A DNA stretch of 64,000 nucleotides. Source: Bacteroidetes bacterium UKL13-3 (lineage in GTDB: Bacteria; Bacteroidota; Bacteroidia; UKL13-3). The notes beneath the pieces were generated by a model. That model saw nothing but the letters and a program-made list of their open reading frames with translations, did no database searches and was not told where the DNA came from. Made by a program: the position numbers and the translations under genes. How positions within the stretch are numbered: the stretch's first letter is position 1; each line of letters begins with the position of its first letter. The stretch covers positions 1,612,001 to 1,676,000 of the forward strand of contig CP012155.1 of NCBI GenBank assembly GCA_001602415.1, written 5' to 3'. Below, piece by piece: positions 8,746 through 18,828 of the stretch.

Positions 8746-11700
8746 GTTGTGATTTGCTTTCAGATTTTAAAAACGATCTTTGATATACACTTTACGCAAG
8801 TTTGGAGTACCAAACCATCGTGTTGTGATTTGCTTTCAGATTTTAAAAACGATCTTTGATATACACTCCGCAAGCCTTAACGCGCTTTCTTCACTTAGTT
8901 GTGATTTGCTTTCAGATTTTAAAAACGATCTTTGATATACACTTTAAAGCGAGCAAAACGCCCATAAAGCCAAGTTGTGATTTGCTTTCAGATTTTAAAA
9001 ACGATCTTTGATATACACTGGCAAGCGGAAACGGTGCAACTAGTGGCGTTGTTGTGATTTGCTTTCAGATTTTAAAAACGATCTTTGATATACACTGAGC
9101 GATTCCGCCAAGTCCTGCGAGGATTGGTTGTGATTTGCTTTCAGATTTTAAAAACGATCTTTGATATACACTGAGCGATTCCGCCAAGTCCTGCGAGGAT
9201 TGGTTGTGATTTGCTTTCAGATTTTAAAAACGATCTTTGATATACACTCTAGCCCATTCGTACTCCCATTGGCGTTGAGTTGTGATTTGCTTTCAGATTT
9301 TAAAAACGATCTTTGATATACACTAAAGTCATTTTCTAAGCACTTTTAATAAAAGTTGTGATTTGCTTTCAGATTTTAAAAACGATCTTTGATATACACT
9401 TATTTAAACCTAAATAGGTTGTATTTCAGTGTTGTGATTTGCTTTCAGATTTTAAAAACGATCTTTGATATACACTTTTGCAATGATGCAAGCGCATAAC
9501 TTTTTAGTTGTGATTTGCTTTCAGATTTTAAAAACGATCTTTGATATACACTCACAAGAAAAAAACACGTTCACACCAGCAGTTGTGATTTGCTTTCAGA
9601 TTTTAAAAACGATCTTTGATATACACTTTCGCCAACTTTTATCTCTAAAATGACAATGTTGTGATTTGCTTTCAGATTTTAAAAACGATCTTTGATATAC
9701 ACTATTTTCTATCAACGTTTATTGTTGATTCTGGTTGTGATTTGCTTTCAGATTTTAAAAACGATCTTTGATATACACTTAGCTAATGCTAATGTGTTTA
9801 AAGAAAATGGTTGTGATTTGCTTTCAGATTTTAAAAACGATCTTTGATATACACTACTTGTTGGTTTGATTGTTATCATGTTTTAGTTGTGATTTGCTTT
9901 CAGATTTTAAAAACGATCTTTGATATACACTCCCATGTTTAAGCAGACGTGCAAGCGGTTGGTTGTGATTTGCTTTCAGATTTTAAAAACGATCTTTGAT
10001 ATACACTTACGGCTTTTGCTCCTTGAGCTTCGGCTGCGTTGTGATTTGCTTTCAGATTTTAAAAACGATCTTTGATATACACTCTAGCCCATTCGTACTC
10101 CCAGTTTCTTTGAGTTGTGATTTGCTTTCAGATTTTAAAAACGATCTTTGATATACACTTAATATGTTACCTGAAGCGACAAAATATTGTTGTGATTTGC
10201 TTTCAGATTTTAAAAACGATCTTTGATATACACTCTTCTTTATTTTCAAAAACTTTATACTCAAGTTGTGATTTGCTTTCAGATTTTAAAAACGATCTTT
10301 GATATACACTAAGTGATTCATATACTTGTTGAACATACTGTTGTGATTTGCTTTCAGATTTTAAAAACGATCTTTGATATACACTACTGTTGTAAATGAA
10401 GTGTCTGAAATTATGGTTGTGATTTGCTTTCAGATTTTAAAAACGATCTTTGATATACACTGGATTTTCATTCAATACCGAAACTTGTAAAGTTGTGATT
10501 TGCTTTCAGATTTTAAAAACGATCTTTGATATACACTTTAATAAACCTTTGATTGCCACCTTCTACAGTTGTGATTTGCTTTCAGATTTTAAAAACGATC
10601 TTTGATATACACTAAATTATGGTTCCCGTTTTGGTGTCAAATGTTGTGATTTGCTTTCAGATTTTAAAAACGATCTTTGATATACACTTTTTTTCTTAGG
10701 CTCTGCCATTAATCTGTGTTGTGATTTGCTTTCAGATTTTAAAAACGATCTTTGATATACACTCCGCAAGCCTTAATGCGCTTTCTTCATTAAGTTGTGA
10801 TTTGCTTTCAGATTTTAAAAACGATCTTTGATATACACTAATTAAAACACGTTTATTCAGAACGTCAAGGTTGTGATTTGCTTTCAGATTTTAAAAACGA
10901 TCTTTGATATACACTTAACGATGTTAACGGGCGGCAATATTACAAGTTGTGATTTGCTTTCAGATTTTAAAAACGATCTTTGATATACACTGCAATGCTT
11001 CATCAAACGCCCCCGGCATAAGTTGTGATTTGCTTTCAGATTTTAAAAACGATCTTTGATATACACTACTACCTATGATTGATGTTGGGGCAAGTCGTTG
11101 TGATTTGCTTTCAGATTTTAAAAACGATCTTTGATATACACTTCTAAACTACTATACCTTAGTGATTGATATGTTGTGATTTGCTTTCAGATTTTAAAAA
11201 CGATCTTTGATATACACTTTTTTTTCATTGATTAACAGGTAGGCTAAAGTTGTGATTTGCTTTCAGATTTTAAAAACGATCTTTGATATACACTTATTTA
11301 TGTCGAAAACCTTGTTTTGGGTTGGTTGTGATTTGCTTTCAGATTTTAAAAACGATCTTTGATATACACTTTGATTCTGATATTTCAAATTCGTTATAAT
11401 GTTGTGATTTGCTTTCAGATTTTAAAAACGATCTTTGATATACACTGTACCAATCTTGATATTTTGATGAATTAAGGTTGTGATTTGCTTTCAGATTTTA
11501 AAAACGATCTTTGATATACACTTGACCTTATTGCAGCTATCCAATCTTTATAGTTGTGATTTGCTTTCAGATTTTAAAAACGATCTTTGATATACACTTT
11601 CGATTTAACATTTCGTTTAGCAGCTTTAGTTGTGATTTGCTTTCAGATTTTAAAAACGATCTTTGATATACACTGGCACGGATGGCATTTACCGCAGGGT

Positions 11701-11750
11701 AGCGGTTGTGATTTGCTTTCAGATTTTAAAAACGATCTTTGATATACACT
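8746..11750 (+). CRISPR. Type II-C CRISPR array, 40 repeats and 39 spacers
   Basis: Forty copies of a 46-bp repeat that begins GTTGTGATTTGCTTTCAG and ends ATCTTTGATATACACT. All 40 look identical by eye, including both terminal copies. Spacers are 29-31 bp, mostly 30. Spacers 5 and 6 (9097-9126 and 9173-9202) are identical. Spacers 2 and 27 (8868-8897, 10764-10793) and spacers 7 and 18 (9249-9278, 10084-10113) are near-duplicates differing at 3 and 4 positions. Repeat orientation, from the GTTGTG end pairing with the tracrRNA, gives transcription on the plus strand. Inside each repeat, TTTG (nt 8-11) and GATCTTTG (nt 30-37) are 18 nt apart, like a Bacteroidota promoter. There is no separate leader on the cas9 side. 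Confidence 0.99.
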
Positions 11751-11823
11751 ATACCGCATCGTTTATGTCAACTAATCAAACAGTTAAGTGTAAAAGTGGA
11801 TGAAAAAAAAGTGTAGTCATTGA

Positions 11824-11857
11824 AGCCATTTCGACAACCTCGGAATGGCTTTTTTTG
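11824..11857 (+). terminator. Terminator downstream of the CRISPR array
   Basis: Stem AGCCATT / AATGGCT with a 13-nt interior (allowing two more C-G pairs), followed by seven to eight T. It would end array transcripts before the toxin-antitoxin genes. The 73 bp between the last repeat and this stem show no gene. Confidence 0.8.
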
Positions 11858-11896
11858 TTTCTACGGGTTAATTATTGCTTGTTTTTAAAATTAGTT

Positions 11897-11917
11897 GTAT
11901 TTTCGTTTTGTAAATAC
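11897..11917 (+). promoter_or_regulatory. Candidate autoregulatory operator/promoter of the toxin-antitoxin pair
   Basis: Inverted repeat GTATTT-N9-AAATAC lies 12 nt upstream of the antitoxin start. It overlaps TATTTTCG, a near match to the -7 box. Ribbon-helix-helix antitoxins usually repress at such palindromes. Binding here is inferred. Confidence 0.4.
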
Positions 11918-11928
11918 GAATCATAAAT

Positions 11929-12168
11929 ATGTCAACGTTCACAAGTACTTTACCCGATGACTTGTTAAGCAAACTTTCGGATGCTGCAAAGTCGCTTTCA
12001 TTGCCTAAAAATAAGGTGATAGAGCATGCCCTGCGTTTATATTTGGAGCAATTAAACAAGGCTGAGTATATCAAGTCGTACCGCAAGATGAGTGAGGATG
12101 AAGATGTGTTGTTGATGGTGGAGGAAGGAATGGCTGCTTACGCTAAACAGTTAGCTGACGAGGAATGA
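11929..12168 (+). CDS. Ribbon-helix-helix antitoxin
   Basis: A 79-residue protein. Residues about 4-45 (STLPDDLLSKLSDAAKSL, then KNKVIEHALRLYLEQL) have the strand-helix-helix pattern of CopG/MetJ-type DNA-binding proteins. The acidic C-terminal tail (EDEDVLLMVEEGMAAYA) is the usual toxin-binding region. It overlaps the following MazF-like toxin gene by 4 nt (ATGA), a standard translationally coupled antitoxin-toxin pair. It probably binds its own promoter at 11897-11917. The pair sits between the CRISPR array and cas2-cas1 and reads toward cas2. Confidence 0.85.
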   Translation: MSTFTSTLPDDLLSKLSDAAKSLSLPKNKVIEHALRLYLEQLNKAEYIKSYRKMSEDEDVLLMVEEGMAAYAKQLADEE

Positions 12169-12497
12169 AGCAAGGCGAAATTTGGTATGCTAACCTAAAC
12201 CCTACAGAAGGAAGTGAGCAAGCGGGTTTTAGGCCTGTGCTGATTGTGAGTGGTAACTTGGTAAATGAATACGCACCTTTAGTGGTGTGTTGCCCCATAA
12301 CAACCAAACTCAAACACTACAAAGGAAATTTGATTCTTTTACCTGATGCGCACAATGGGCTTAAACAACAATCGGAAGTAATGGCTATTCATATTAGGAG
12401 TTTATCTAAATCACGATTAAAACAATGTATTGGATATGTTTCAATGGCTGACGTGAATATGTTGAAAGCAACGATTAATGACTTGTTACGTTTGTAA
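12165..12497 (+). CDS. MazF/PemK-family mRNA interferase toxin
   Basis: A 110-residue protein with MKQGEIWYANLNPTEGSEQ followed by RPVLIVSG at the start, and CCPITTKLK in the core. These are the hallmark motifs of the MazF/PemK/Kid fold (GEIWxxxLxP, RPxLIVS, xPITT). MazF toxins are ribosome-independent RNases that cut single-stranded RNA at short motifs. The sequence specificity cannot be read here. Full length, with no disrupted motif. Translation should be coupled to the antitoxin through the ATGA overlap. The stop codon is only 7 nt from the cas2 stop codon on the other strand. Confidence 0.9.
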   Translation: MKQGEIWYANLNPTEGSEQAGFRPVLIVSGNLVNEYAPLVVCCPITTKLKHYKGNLILLPDAHNGLKQQSEVMAIHIRSLSKSRLKQCIGYVSMADVNMLKATINDLLRL

Positions 12498-12504
12498 ACA
12501 TGCT

Positions 12505-13742
<1,238 letters not shown>

Positions 13743-13847
13743 AGGCTTTAAGTTTAAGAACTAGCATGTTACCTATAATCGTGCCAAAACTATTTTTGTA
13801 TTATGGATAACATACCAAACATTTCCATCTTTCCTCATTCCTTTTCT

Positions 13848-13855
13848 TACTTTCG
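13848..13855 (+). promoter_or_regulatory. -7 box immediately upstream of ribD
   Basis: TACTTTCG differs from TAnnTTTG at one position and lies 4 nt before the preferred ribD ATG. This supports that start and suggests a leaderless or near-leaderless mRNA. Confidence 0.4.
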
Positions 13856-13859
13856 CAGC

Positions 13860-14915
13860 ATGACCGTTGACGAAAAATACATGCAACGTTGCCTTGAGCT
13901 TGCCCAATTGGGAGCAGGAAGTGTTTCGCCCAATCCTTTGGTGGGATGCGTAATTGTGCACAACGGTAAAATTATAGGTGAAGGCTGGCACAAACAATAT
14001 GGTGGCGCTCACGCTGAAGTAAATGCTATTGCATCTGTTGCCGATAAAAGTTTATTAAAGGATGCAACTGTTTATGTTAATTTGGAGCCTTGCAGTCATT
14101 TTGGAAAAACACCACCTTGTGCCGATTTATTGGTGAAACATCAAGTGAAGGAGGTTGTAGTTGGAATGATAGACCCTTTTGCTGCAGTATCAGGATCGGG
14201 AATTCAAAAGTTGAAATCCGCAAATATTGTTGTTCGGATAGGCGTATTGGAAAATGATTGCAAAGAACTCAATAAACGATTCGTTACCTTTCATAACCAA
14301 AAACGCCCCTATGTTATCTTAAAATGGGCACAAACTGCCGATGGTAAAATAGCCCCTGATGCAGCAATACTCAATGCAGAAACCTTTGAACAAAAGCGAA
14401 ACATAACAGGTGCTATTGTTCAAACACTTGTTCATAAATGGAGGGGTGAAGAAGATGCTATTTTAGTGGGAACCCATACCGTTGAAACAGATAATCCCTA
14501 TTTAAACACACGTGCTTATACGGGTAAGAATCCAGTGCGTATTACGTTTGATCAAAATGGCAGATTACCTTTATCTTCAAATTTTTTTGATGGAACCCAG
14601 CCAACATTAGTTTTTACATTGAATGAAATACAACAACTACATGCTCAAATGGAATATTCTGTAATTGATTTTACCAAACCCATTTGGCCCCAAGTATTTG
14701 ATGAATTGTACAACCGAAACATTCAATCTTTGATTATAGAGGGAGGCGCATTTACCTTACAATCGGTTTTAAAAGCTGGGTTGTGGGATGAGGCACAAGT
14801 GTTTAAAACTTCATCCATAATGGGCGAAGGTGTTTCGGCACCTGCTATTTCGGGTGTGCTCAAACATTCTTATAAAATCGACAACAGTGAATTAACCATT
14901 TATACACAAGCATGA
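13860..14915 (+). CDS. ribD: Bifunctional riboflavin biosynthesis deaminase/reductase RibD
   Basis: Two domains. The N-terminal cytidine-deaminase-like domain (about 1-145) has the zinc site HAEVNAI and PCSHFGKTPPCADLL. The C-terminal reductase domain (about 150-351) has YVILKWAQTADGKIA. It carries out the second and third steps of riboflavin synthesis: deamination of the pyrimidine from GTP cyclohydrolase II, then reduction of the ribosyl side chain. The ATG at 13860 is chosen (351 residues) because MTVDEKYMQRCLELA is the family start. A longer frame from 13803 adds only non-conserved residues. No FMN riboswitch was seen upstream. The stop overlaps the next ATG by 4 nt. Confidence 0.93.
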   Translation: MTVDEKYMQRCLELAQLGAGSVSPNPLVGCVIVHNGKIIGEGWHKQYGGAHAEVNAIASVADKSLLKDATVYVNLEPCSHFGKTPPCADLLVKHQVKEVVVGMIDPFAAVSGSGIQKLKSANIVVRIGVLENDCKELNKRFVTFHNQKRPYVILKWAQTADGKIAPDAAILNAETFEQKRNITGAIVQTLVHKWRGEEDAILVGTHTVETDNPYLNTRAYTGKNPVRITFDQNGRLPLSSNFFDGTQPTLVFTLNEIQQLHAQMEYSVIDFTKPIWPQVFDELYNRNIQSLIIEGGAFTLQSVLKAGLWDEAQVFKTSSIMGEGVSAPAISGVLKHSYKIDNSELTIYTQA

Positions 14916-15763
14916 TATTTTTACTCTTAAGCATTTTTTTATCGGTACTCACTGTATCTTTTTTCAAGTTGTTCGAAACTTATGGTGTCAATACCTTTCA
15001 AGCCATATTCATCAATTATATCACTTGTATTTTAGTGGGTAATTTACTATCAACAGATGCTATTATCCTACATTCTTTTTGGCTCGAACCTTGGTTTATC
15101 TATGCATTTCTACTTGGATTTGTGTTTATTTCGGTGTTTTATGCTATTGGACTCACTTCCCAAAAAATGGGGGTTTCGGTTAGTATGGTTGCTGCCAAGC
15201 TATCTGTTGTGATTCCGGTTGCTATGGCGTTTTTCTTGCATGGAGAGGTTTTGGGCGTGTTTAAGATAGTAGGTATCATACTGTCGCTGGTTGCAGTTTT
15301 TTTAATTAGCAAAAAAGAAACAACACAGCAGGCAACAAATGGTAAATGGATTTGGCTGCTGCCAGTATTTGTTTTTATGGGAAGTGGATTGATTGATGCA
15401 ACACTCAAGTATATGCAACAACAGTTTATTCCACCTGCAAATGCGGGCGATATGGTAAGCACTATTTTTTTGGTTGCCTTTGTTGTGGGTTTAGTGGTTA
15501 TCATTGTTAAAAAAGAATCTATTCAGCTCAAAAGCGTTGGGTGGGGAATTGCACTGGGTGTGCCGAATTATTTTTGCATGTATTTTCTGGTAAAAACGTT
15601 AGAACAGTTTGAGGCATCCTTTATTTTTCCCATTAACAATATCGCTATTGTAGTATGTTCTACCCTTATTTCATTGGTTTTTTTCAAAGAAAAAATGAAT
15701 GCTGTTAATTGGAGTGGTTTCGTACTAGCCATTCTTTCTATCCTAATTATTTCGCTTGCCTAA
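14912..15763 (+). CDS. EamA/DMT-family membrane transporter
   Basis: A 283-residue, very hydrophobic protein with about ten predicted membrane segments in two similar halves, the usual form of the drug/metabolite transporter superfamily. Features are an N-terminal helix without a cleavable signal, a conserved Gly/Pro-rich helix GVSVSMVAAKLSVVIPV, and a terminal pair of helices after VFFKEKMNAVNWSG. The substrate cannot be predicted. The start overlaps the ribD stop (ATGA) and the stop shares bases with the next start (TAATG), so ribD, this gene and the YigZ gene form one tightly packed operon. Confidence 0.85.
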   Translation: MIFLLLSIFLSVLTVSFFKLFETYGVNTFQAIFINYITCILVGNLLSTDAIILHSFWLEPWFIYAFLLGFVFISVFYAIGLTSQKMGVSVSMVAAKLSVVIPVAMAFFLHGEVLGVFKIVGIILSLVAVFLISKKETTQQATNGKWIWLLPVFVFMGSGLIDATLKYMQQQFIPPANAGDMVSTIFLVAFVVGLVVIIVKKESIQLKSVGWGIALGVPNYFCMYFLVKTLEQFEASFIFPINNIAIVVCSTLISLVFFKEKMNAVNWSGFVLAILSILIISLA

Positions 15764-16377
15764 TGCTGTTTACCGATACCTATAAAGTGCCCGGAAAAAA
15801 AGCTGAGGGTTCATTTAAAGATAAAGGGAGTAAATTTTTATCTTTCATTTATCCAGTCAAAACTGAGGAAGATGTAAAAGGATATTTGCAACAATTAAAA
15901 AAAGAACATTTTGCAGCTGCGCATCATTGTTATGCCTATGTGTTAGGTTTTGATAAGTTAATACAAAAATCGAATGACGATAGGGAGCCATCCAACACTG
16001 CAGGAAAACCAATACTTCGCTGTATTTTGGCTAACGATTTAACCAATACATTGGTTGTAGTGGTGCGTTACTTTGGAGGGAAATTATTAGGTGTTCCTGG
16101 ATTAATTCAAGCTTATGGCGAGTCCGCAAATGATGCTATAAATAACGTTTCAATTGTAGAAAAAATCATCACCGAAAAACACGAATTGAGTTTTGATTAC
16201 GCGCACGAAAACGAAGCTTTCAAAATTATTAAGCAGTTTGGGTTGAAAATTTTACAACATCATCATGCCTCGCAAATATCCATTATATTTGAGGTAAGAA
16301 AGTCGCAGGCTATGGCTGTGCTAAACACTGTTCACGACAAACGAATATTTGAAACAACCTTTTTAAGTGAGGAGTAA
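15763..16377 (+). CDS. YigZ/IMPACT-family protein
   Basis: A 204-residue protein with the signature of the UPF0029/IMPACT family: REPSNTAGKP, then VVVVRYFGGKLLGVPGLIQAYG in the N-terminal domain, plus a small C-terminal ferredoxin-like domain. The eukaryotic relative IMPACT modulates the eIF2-alpha kinase GCN2. The role of the bacterial protein is unsettled. The start at 15763 (MLFTDTYKVPGKK) is preferred because it overlaps the upstream stop as TAATG and matches the family N-terminus. A longer in-frame extension would be transporter sequence read in another frame. Confidence 0.88.
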   Translation: MLFTDTYKVPGKKAEGSFKDKGSKFLSFIYPVKTEEDVKGYLQQLKKEHFAAAHHCYAYVLGFDKLIQKSNDDREPSNTAGKPILRCILANDLTNTLVVVVRYFGGKLLGVPGLIQAYGESANDAINNVSIVEKIITEKHELSFDYAHENEAFKIIKQFGLKILQHHHASQISIIFEVRKSQAMAVLNTVHDKRIFETTFLSEE

Positions 16378-16399
16378 TCTATCATACGATATACCTTTT

Positions 16400-18187
16400 A
16401 TGCATAAATTTATTTTATTTCTTCTGTTACTGCCATTCACGGTTTTTGCGCAATCGCCTCAACCATTAACTGAGGCCTTATCCAACGCAGTTAAGCAAAT
16501 TGAAAATGCACCGGCTATTGCCAAATTTGAGCAATTAGCTATTCCAATAAAAGGAACACAATCAATAGCAGATGCGGTAAGGAATTATTATCAAAAGCAG
16601 CATCCATTTTTACAACAACAAGCAACAGATATTAACCTGTTACATGCCAAGCATACAGTAATTGGATGGCATTTATATTTTCAGCAAATCTACAATGGAT
16701 TTCCTGTTTTGGGAGCCACATTAAAAGTTAATTTGAATGACCAAGGTGTTACGCTTTCGGTATTTGATAAATTAGCCAATACCCAATATTGGAATGTGCA
16801 AGGTTCATTAAATGCTGCAGTAGAAAATAGAGTATGGCTTATTGTAAATGATGAGCCCATCATAGCATACCAGCAGTCAGTTTCAGGTTATCAGCGTTTG
16901 TATGATGCGCAAGGCAATTTGATCATAGAAAAAGATACACGCTTATATTTTTTGCATGATGATACCATAGTAAGTGCCAAGGTTTTTCGGCCCGATCCAT
17001 TAACACCCATTGGGGTAATTGCCGGATTAAACGGAACTTACCAACATTTTAAAGATAGCGATTATGCTTTGATTAATAATCAACGAGTGGATGTAAAATT
17101 ACCGGTAACATTTAATGGCTCTGTGTTTCAACTCAAAAATAAATACGCTCGTATTTACGATACATCATTTAAGGCACCCAATATTGATCCTGCAACATCA
17201 TTAACTCCAACGTTTAACTTTACCCGCCAACAAAACGGATTTAAAGATGTGATGGCGTTGTATCACGTTACCAATACTCAGGAATATTTACATTCATTGG
17301 GAATTGATGAAGTGAAATATCAATTAAAAATAGATGCACATTCGAGAACAAGCGATCAGTCTTATTTTGAGTATGATGGCGATACCTCACTTAATTTTGG
17401 AACAGGTGGAGTGCCCGATGCCGAAGATGCTGATGTGATTGTACATGAATTTACCCATGCTGTTTCGTTTAGCATCAATCCAAGTATAAATATGAGCAGT
17501 GAGCGAAGGGCCATTGAAGAAGCTACTTGCGATATAATGGCTGCTATCTATTCAAAAAGATATGCTCCCTTTAATTGGCGCAGATTGTTTAATTGGGACG
17601 CGCCCAATCCGTTTGCTACTGGTGTAAATCCTTTTTGGAATGGTAGAAATGGAAATTCCACCAAAACGTATGCTAATTTAACTTCCGATCCTTATGGTAG
17701 CTCTGAGATTTGGACAAGTACATTGTTGGATATTGAAGAGCAAATTGGGAGCGATAGCACAATCATGTTGATGTTTGCATCGCTTGCATCCTATACTGAT
17801 AACACAACCATGCCTCAAGCGGCACAACTGTTTATGCAAGCCGACAGTGTGCTGATCAATAAACATTTTGGTTGGAAAATTGGTCCCGTTTTTAATGCCC
17901 GTTTATTGGGTAATTTCCCAACAAGTATTAATGAGCAACTTAACCTAACAAATGGCCTAACCATTCTTAATACTCAGTCTTTTGCTAGTGGTGAGGGTAA
18001 TGCAATCGTAAACATCCCGCTGCTAGCTAATGTGGTGGTGTATGATATTCAAGGAAAAAAACTGATGGAGTACACCAAGCAACAAGGAGCGTTGGTGCTG
18101 AATCCTGCTGATTTTACCTCAGGAATATATATTGTAAGGATAACTGCAGAAAACGCACAGTTGAGTTTAAAAATTCTTAAATACTAA
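16400..18187 (+). CDS. Secreted thermolysin-like (M4/M36) metalloprotease with T9SS tail
   Basis: A 595-residue protein with a Sec signal peptide (FLLLLPFTVFAQ). An N-terminal propeptide (about 20-270) resembles the FTP/PepSY type. The catalytic domain has HEFTH (His349, Glu350, His353) and, 20-21 residues on, EEATCD (Glu373 or Glu374 as third zinc ligand), the spacing of gluzincins. The C-terminal 80 residues (VVVYDIQGKKLME, then GIYIVRI near the end) are a type IX secretion sorting domain. The protein should be exported to the surface or medium and degrade extracellular protein. It starts 20 nt after the YigZ gene, and its stop overlaps the queE stop region on the other strand. Confidence 0.85.
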   Translation: MHKFILFLLLLPFTVFAQSPQPLTEALSNAVKQIENAPAIAKFEQLAIPIKGTQSIADAVRNYYQKQHPFLQQQATDINLLHAKHTVIGWHLYFQQIYNGFPVLGATLKVNLNDQGVTLSVFDKLANTQYWNVQGSLNAAVENRVWLIVNDEPIIAYQQSVSGYQRLYDAQGNLIIEKDTRLYFLHDDTIVSAKVFRPDPLTPIGVIAGLNGTYQHFKDSDYALINNQRVDVKLPVTFNGSVFQLKNKYARIYDTSFKAPNIDPATSLTPTFNFTRQQNGFKDVMALYHVTNTQEYLHSLGIDEVKYQLKIDAHSRTSDQSYFEYDGDTSLNFGTGGVPDAEDADVIVHEFTHAVSFSINPSINMSSERRAIEEATCDIMAAIYSKRYAPFNWRRLFNWDAPNPFATGVNPFWNGRNGNSTKTYANLTSDPYGSSEIWTSTLLDIEEQIGSDSTIMLMFASLASYTDNTTMPQAAQLFMQADSVLINKHFGWKIGPVFNARLLGNFPTSINEQLNLTNGLTILNTQSFASGEGNAIVNIPLLANVVVYDIQGKKLMEYTKQQGALVLNPADFTSGIYIVRITAENAQLSLKILKY

Positions 18188-18828
18188 GGAATATTCATAT
18201 ACTTGTGTACCTGCAAACTTATTTCCCATTGGGGGTTTGCTTTTACGTAATCAATAATTAGCGGCAGCATTTGTGCCGATTTATCCCACTCAGGTTGAAG
18301 GAATAGTTTACAATCGGAATGGCAAAGTGCTGCATGTTGTTCGGCCCATTCAAAATCTGATTTGTTAAAAATCACAACTTTCAGCTCGTGCGCCAGGACA
18401 ACAACCTCAGGAAGTGGGGCTTTAAATTTTTTGGGAGAAACGCATATCCAATCCCATGAACCAGATAGAGGCGAGGATCCTGATGTTTCAATATTTGTTT
18501 GAATTCCTTTTAATTGAAGTGCAGTTGTTAACTCATCTAAATTGTGTAGCAAGGGTTCTCCTCCAGTAATCACGGCAAGTTTGGCATTTGCATTTGTTAC
18601 AAAAGAAACAATATCGTTAACAGCATATTGAGGATGTTTACTCGCATCCCAACTTTCTTTTACATCGCACCAAACACATCCCACATCGCATCCACCCAAA
18701 CGGATGAAATAAGCAGCACGCCCCTGATAGAAACCCTCACCTTGAATGGTATAGAAGTGTTCCATCATTGGTAATTGAGATTTAAGATTTGAGTCCCGAT
18801 AGCTATCGGGAGAGTTATCGTTTGCCAT
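18184..18828 (-). CDS. queE: 7-carboxy-7-deazaguanine synthase QueE (radical SAM)
   Basis: A radical SAM enzyme of queuosine/7-deazapurine synthesis that converts 6-carboxytetrahydropterin to 7-carboxy-7-deazaguanine. EHFYTIQGEGFYQGRAAYF and the cluster motif GGCDVGCVWC (Cys-x3-Cys-x2-Cys) identify it, with VITGGEPLL as the SAM-binding GGE motif. The first 20 residues of the long frame are read through the palindrome CCCGATAGCTATCGGG (18795-18810) and are not conserved. Translation may really begin at the Met pair at 18768 or 18765 (MMEHFYTIQ). No other que gene is adjacent. It reads out of the four-helix-bundle gene with overlapping ends. Confidence 0.9.
   Translation of the reverse strand: MANDNSPDSYRDSNLKSQLPMMEHFYTIQGEGFYQGRAAYFIRLGGCDVGCVWCDVKESWDASKHPQYAVNDIVSFVTNANAKLAVITGGEPLLHNLDELTTALQLKGIQTNIETSGSSPLSGSWDWICVSPKKFKAPLPEVVVLAHELKVVIFNKSDFEWAEQHAALCHSDCKLFLQPEWDKSAQMLPLIIDYVKANPQWEISLQVHKYMNIP
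18795..18810. repeat. 16-bp palindrome, copy 1
   Basis: Perfect palindrome CCCGATAGCTATCGGG. With its flanks (ATTTGAGT on the outside, AGAG on the inside) it is an inverted copy of the element at 19245-19260. It lies 4 nt beyond the stop of the four-helix-bundle gene and inside the N-terminal codons of queE. Confidence 0.85.

Noticed and set aside
9465-10302. Short open frames inside the CRISPR array
   Set aside because: They are translations of the repeat and spacers; the repeated peptide is a product of the 46-bp unit.
13743-13860. FMN riboswitch upstream of ribD
   Set aside because: The interval is only about 117 bp, lacks the conserved riboswitch core, and a -7 box lies 4 nt before the ATG.
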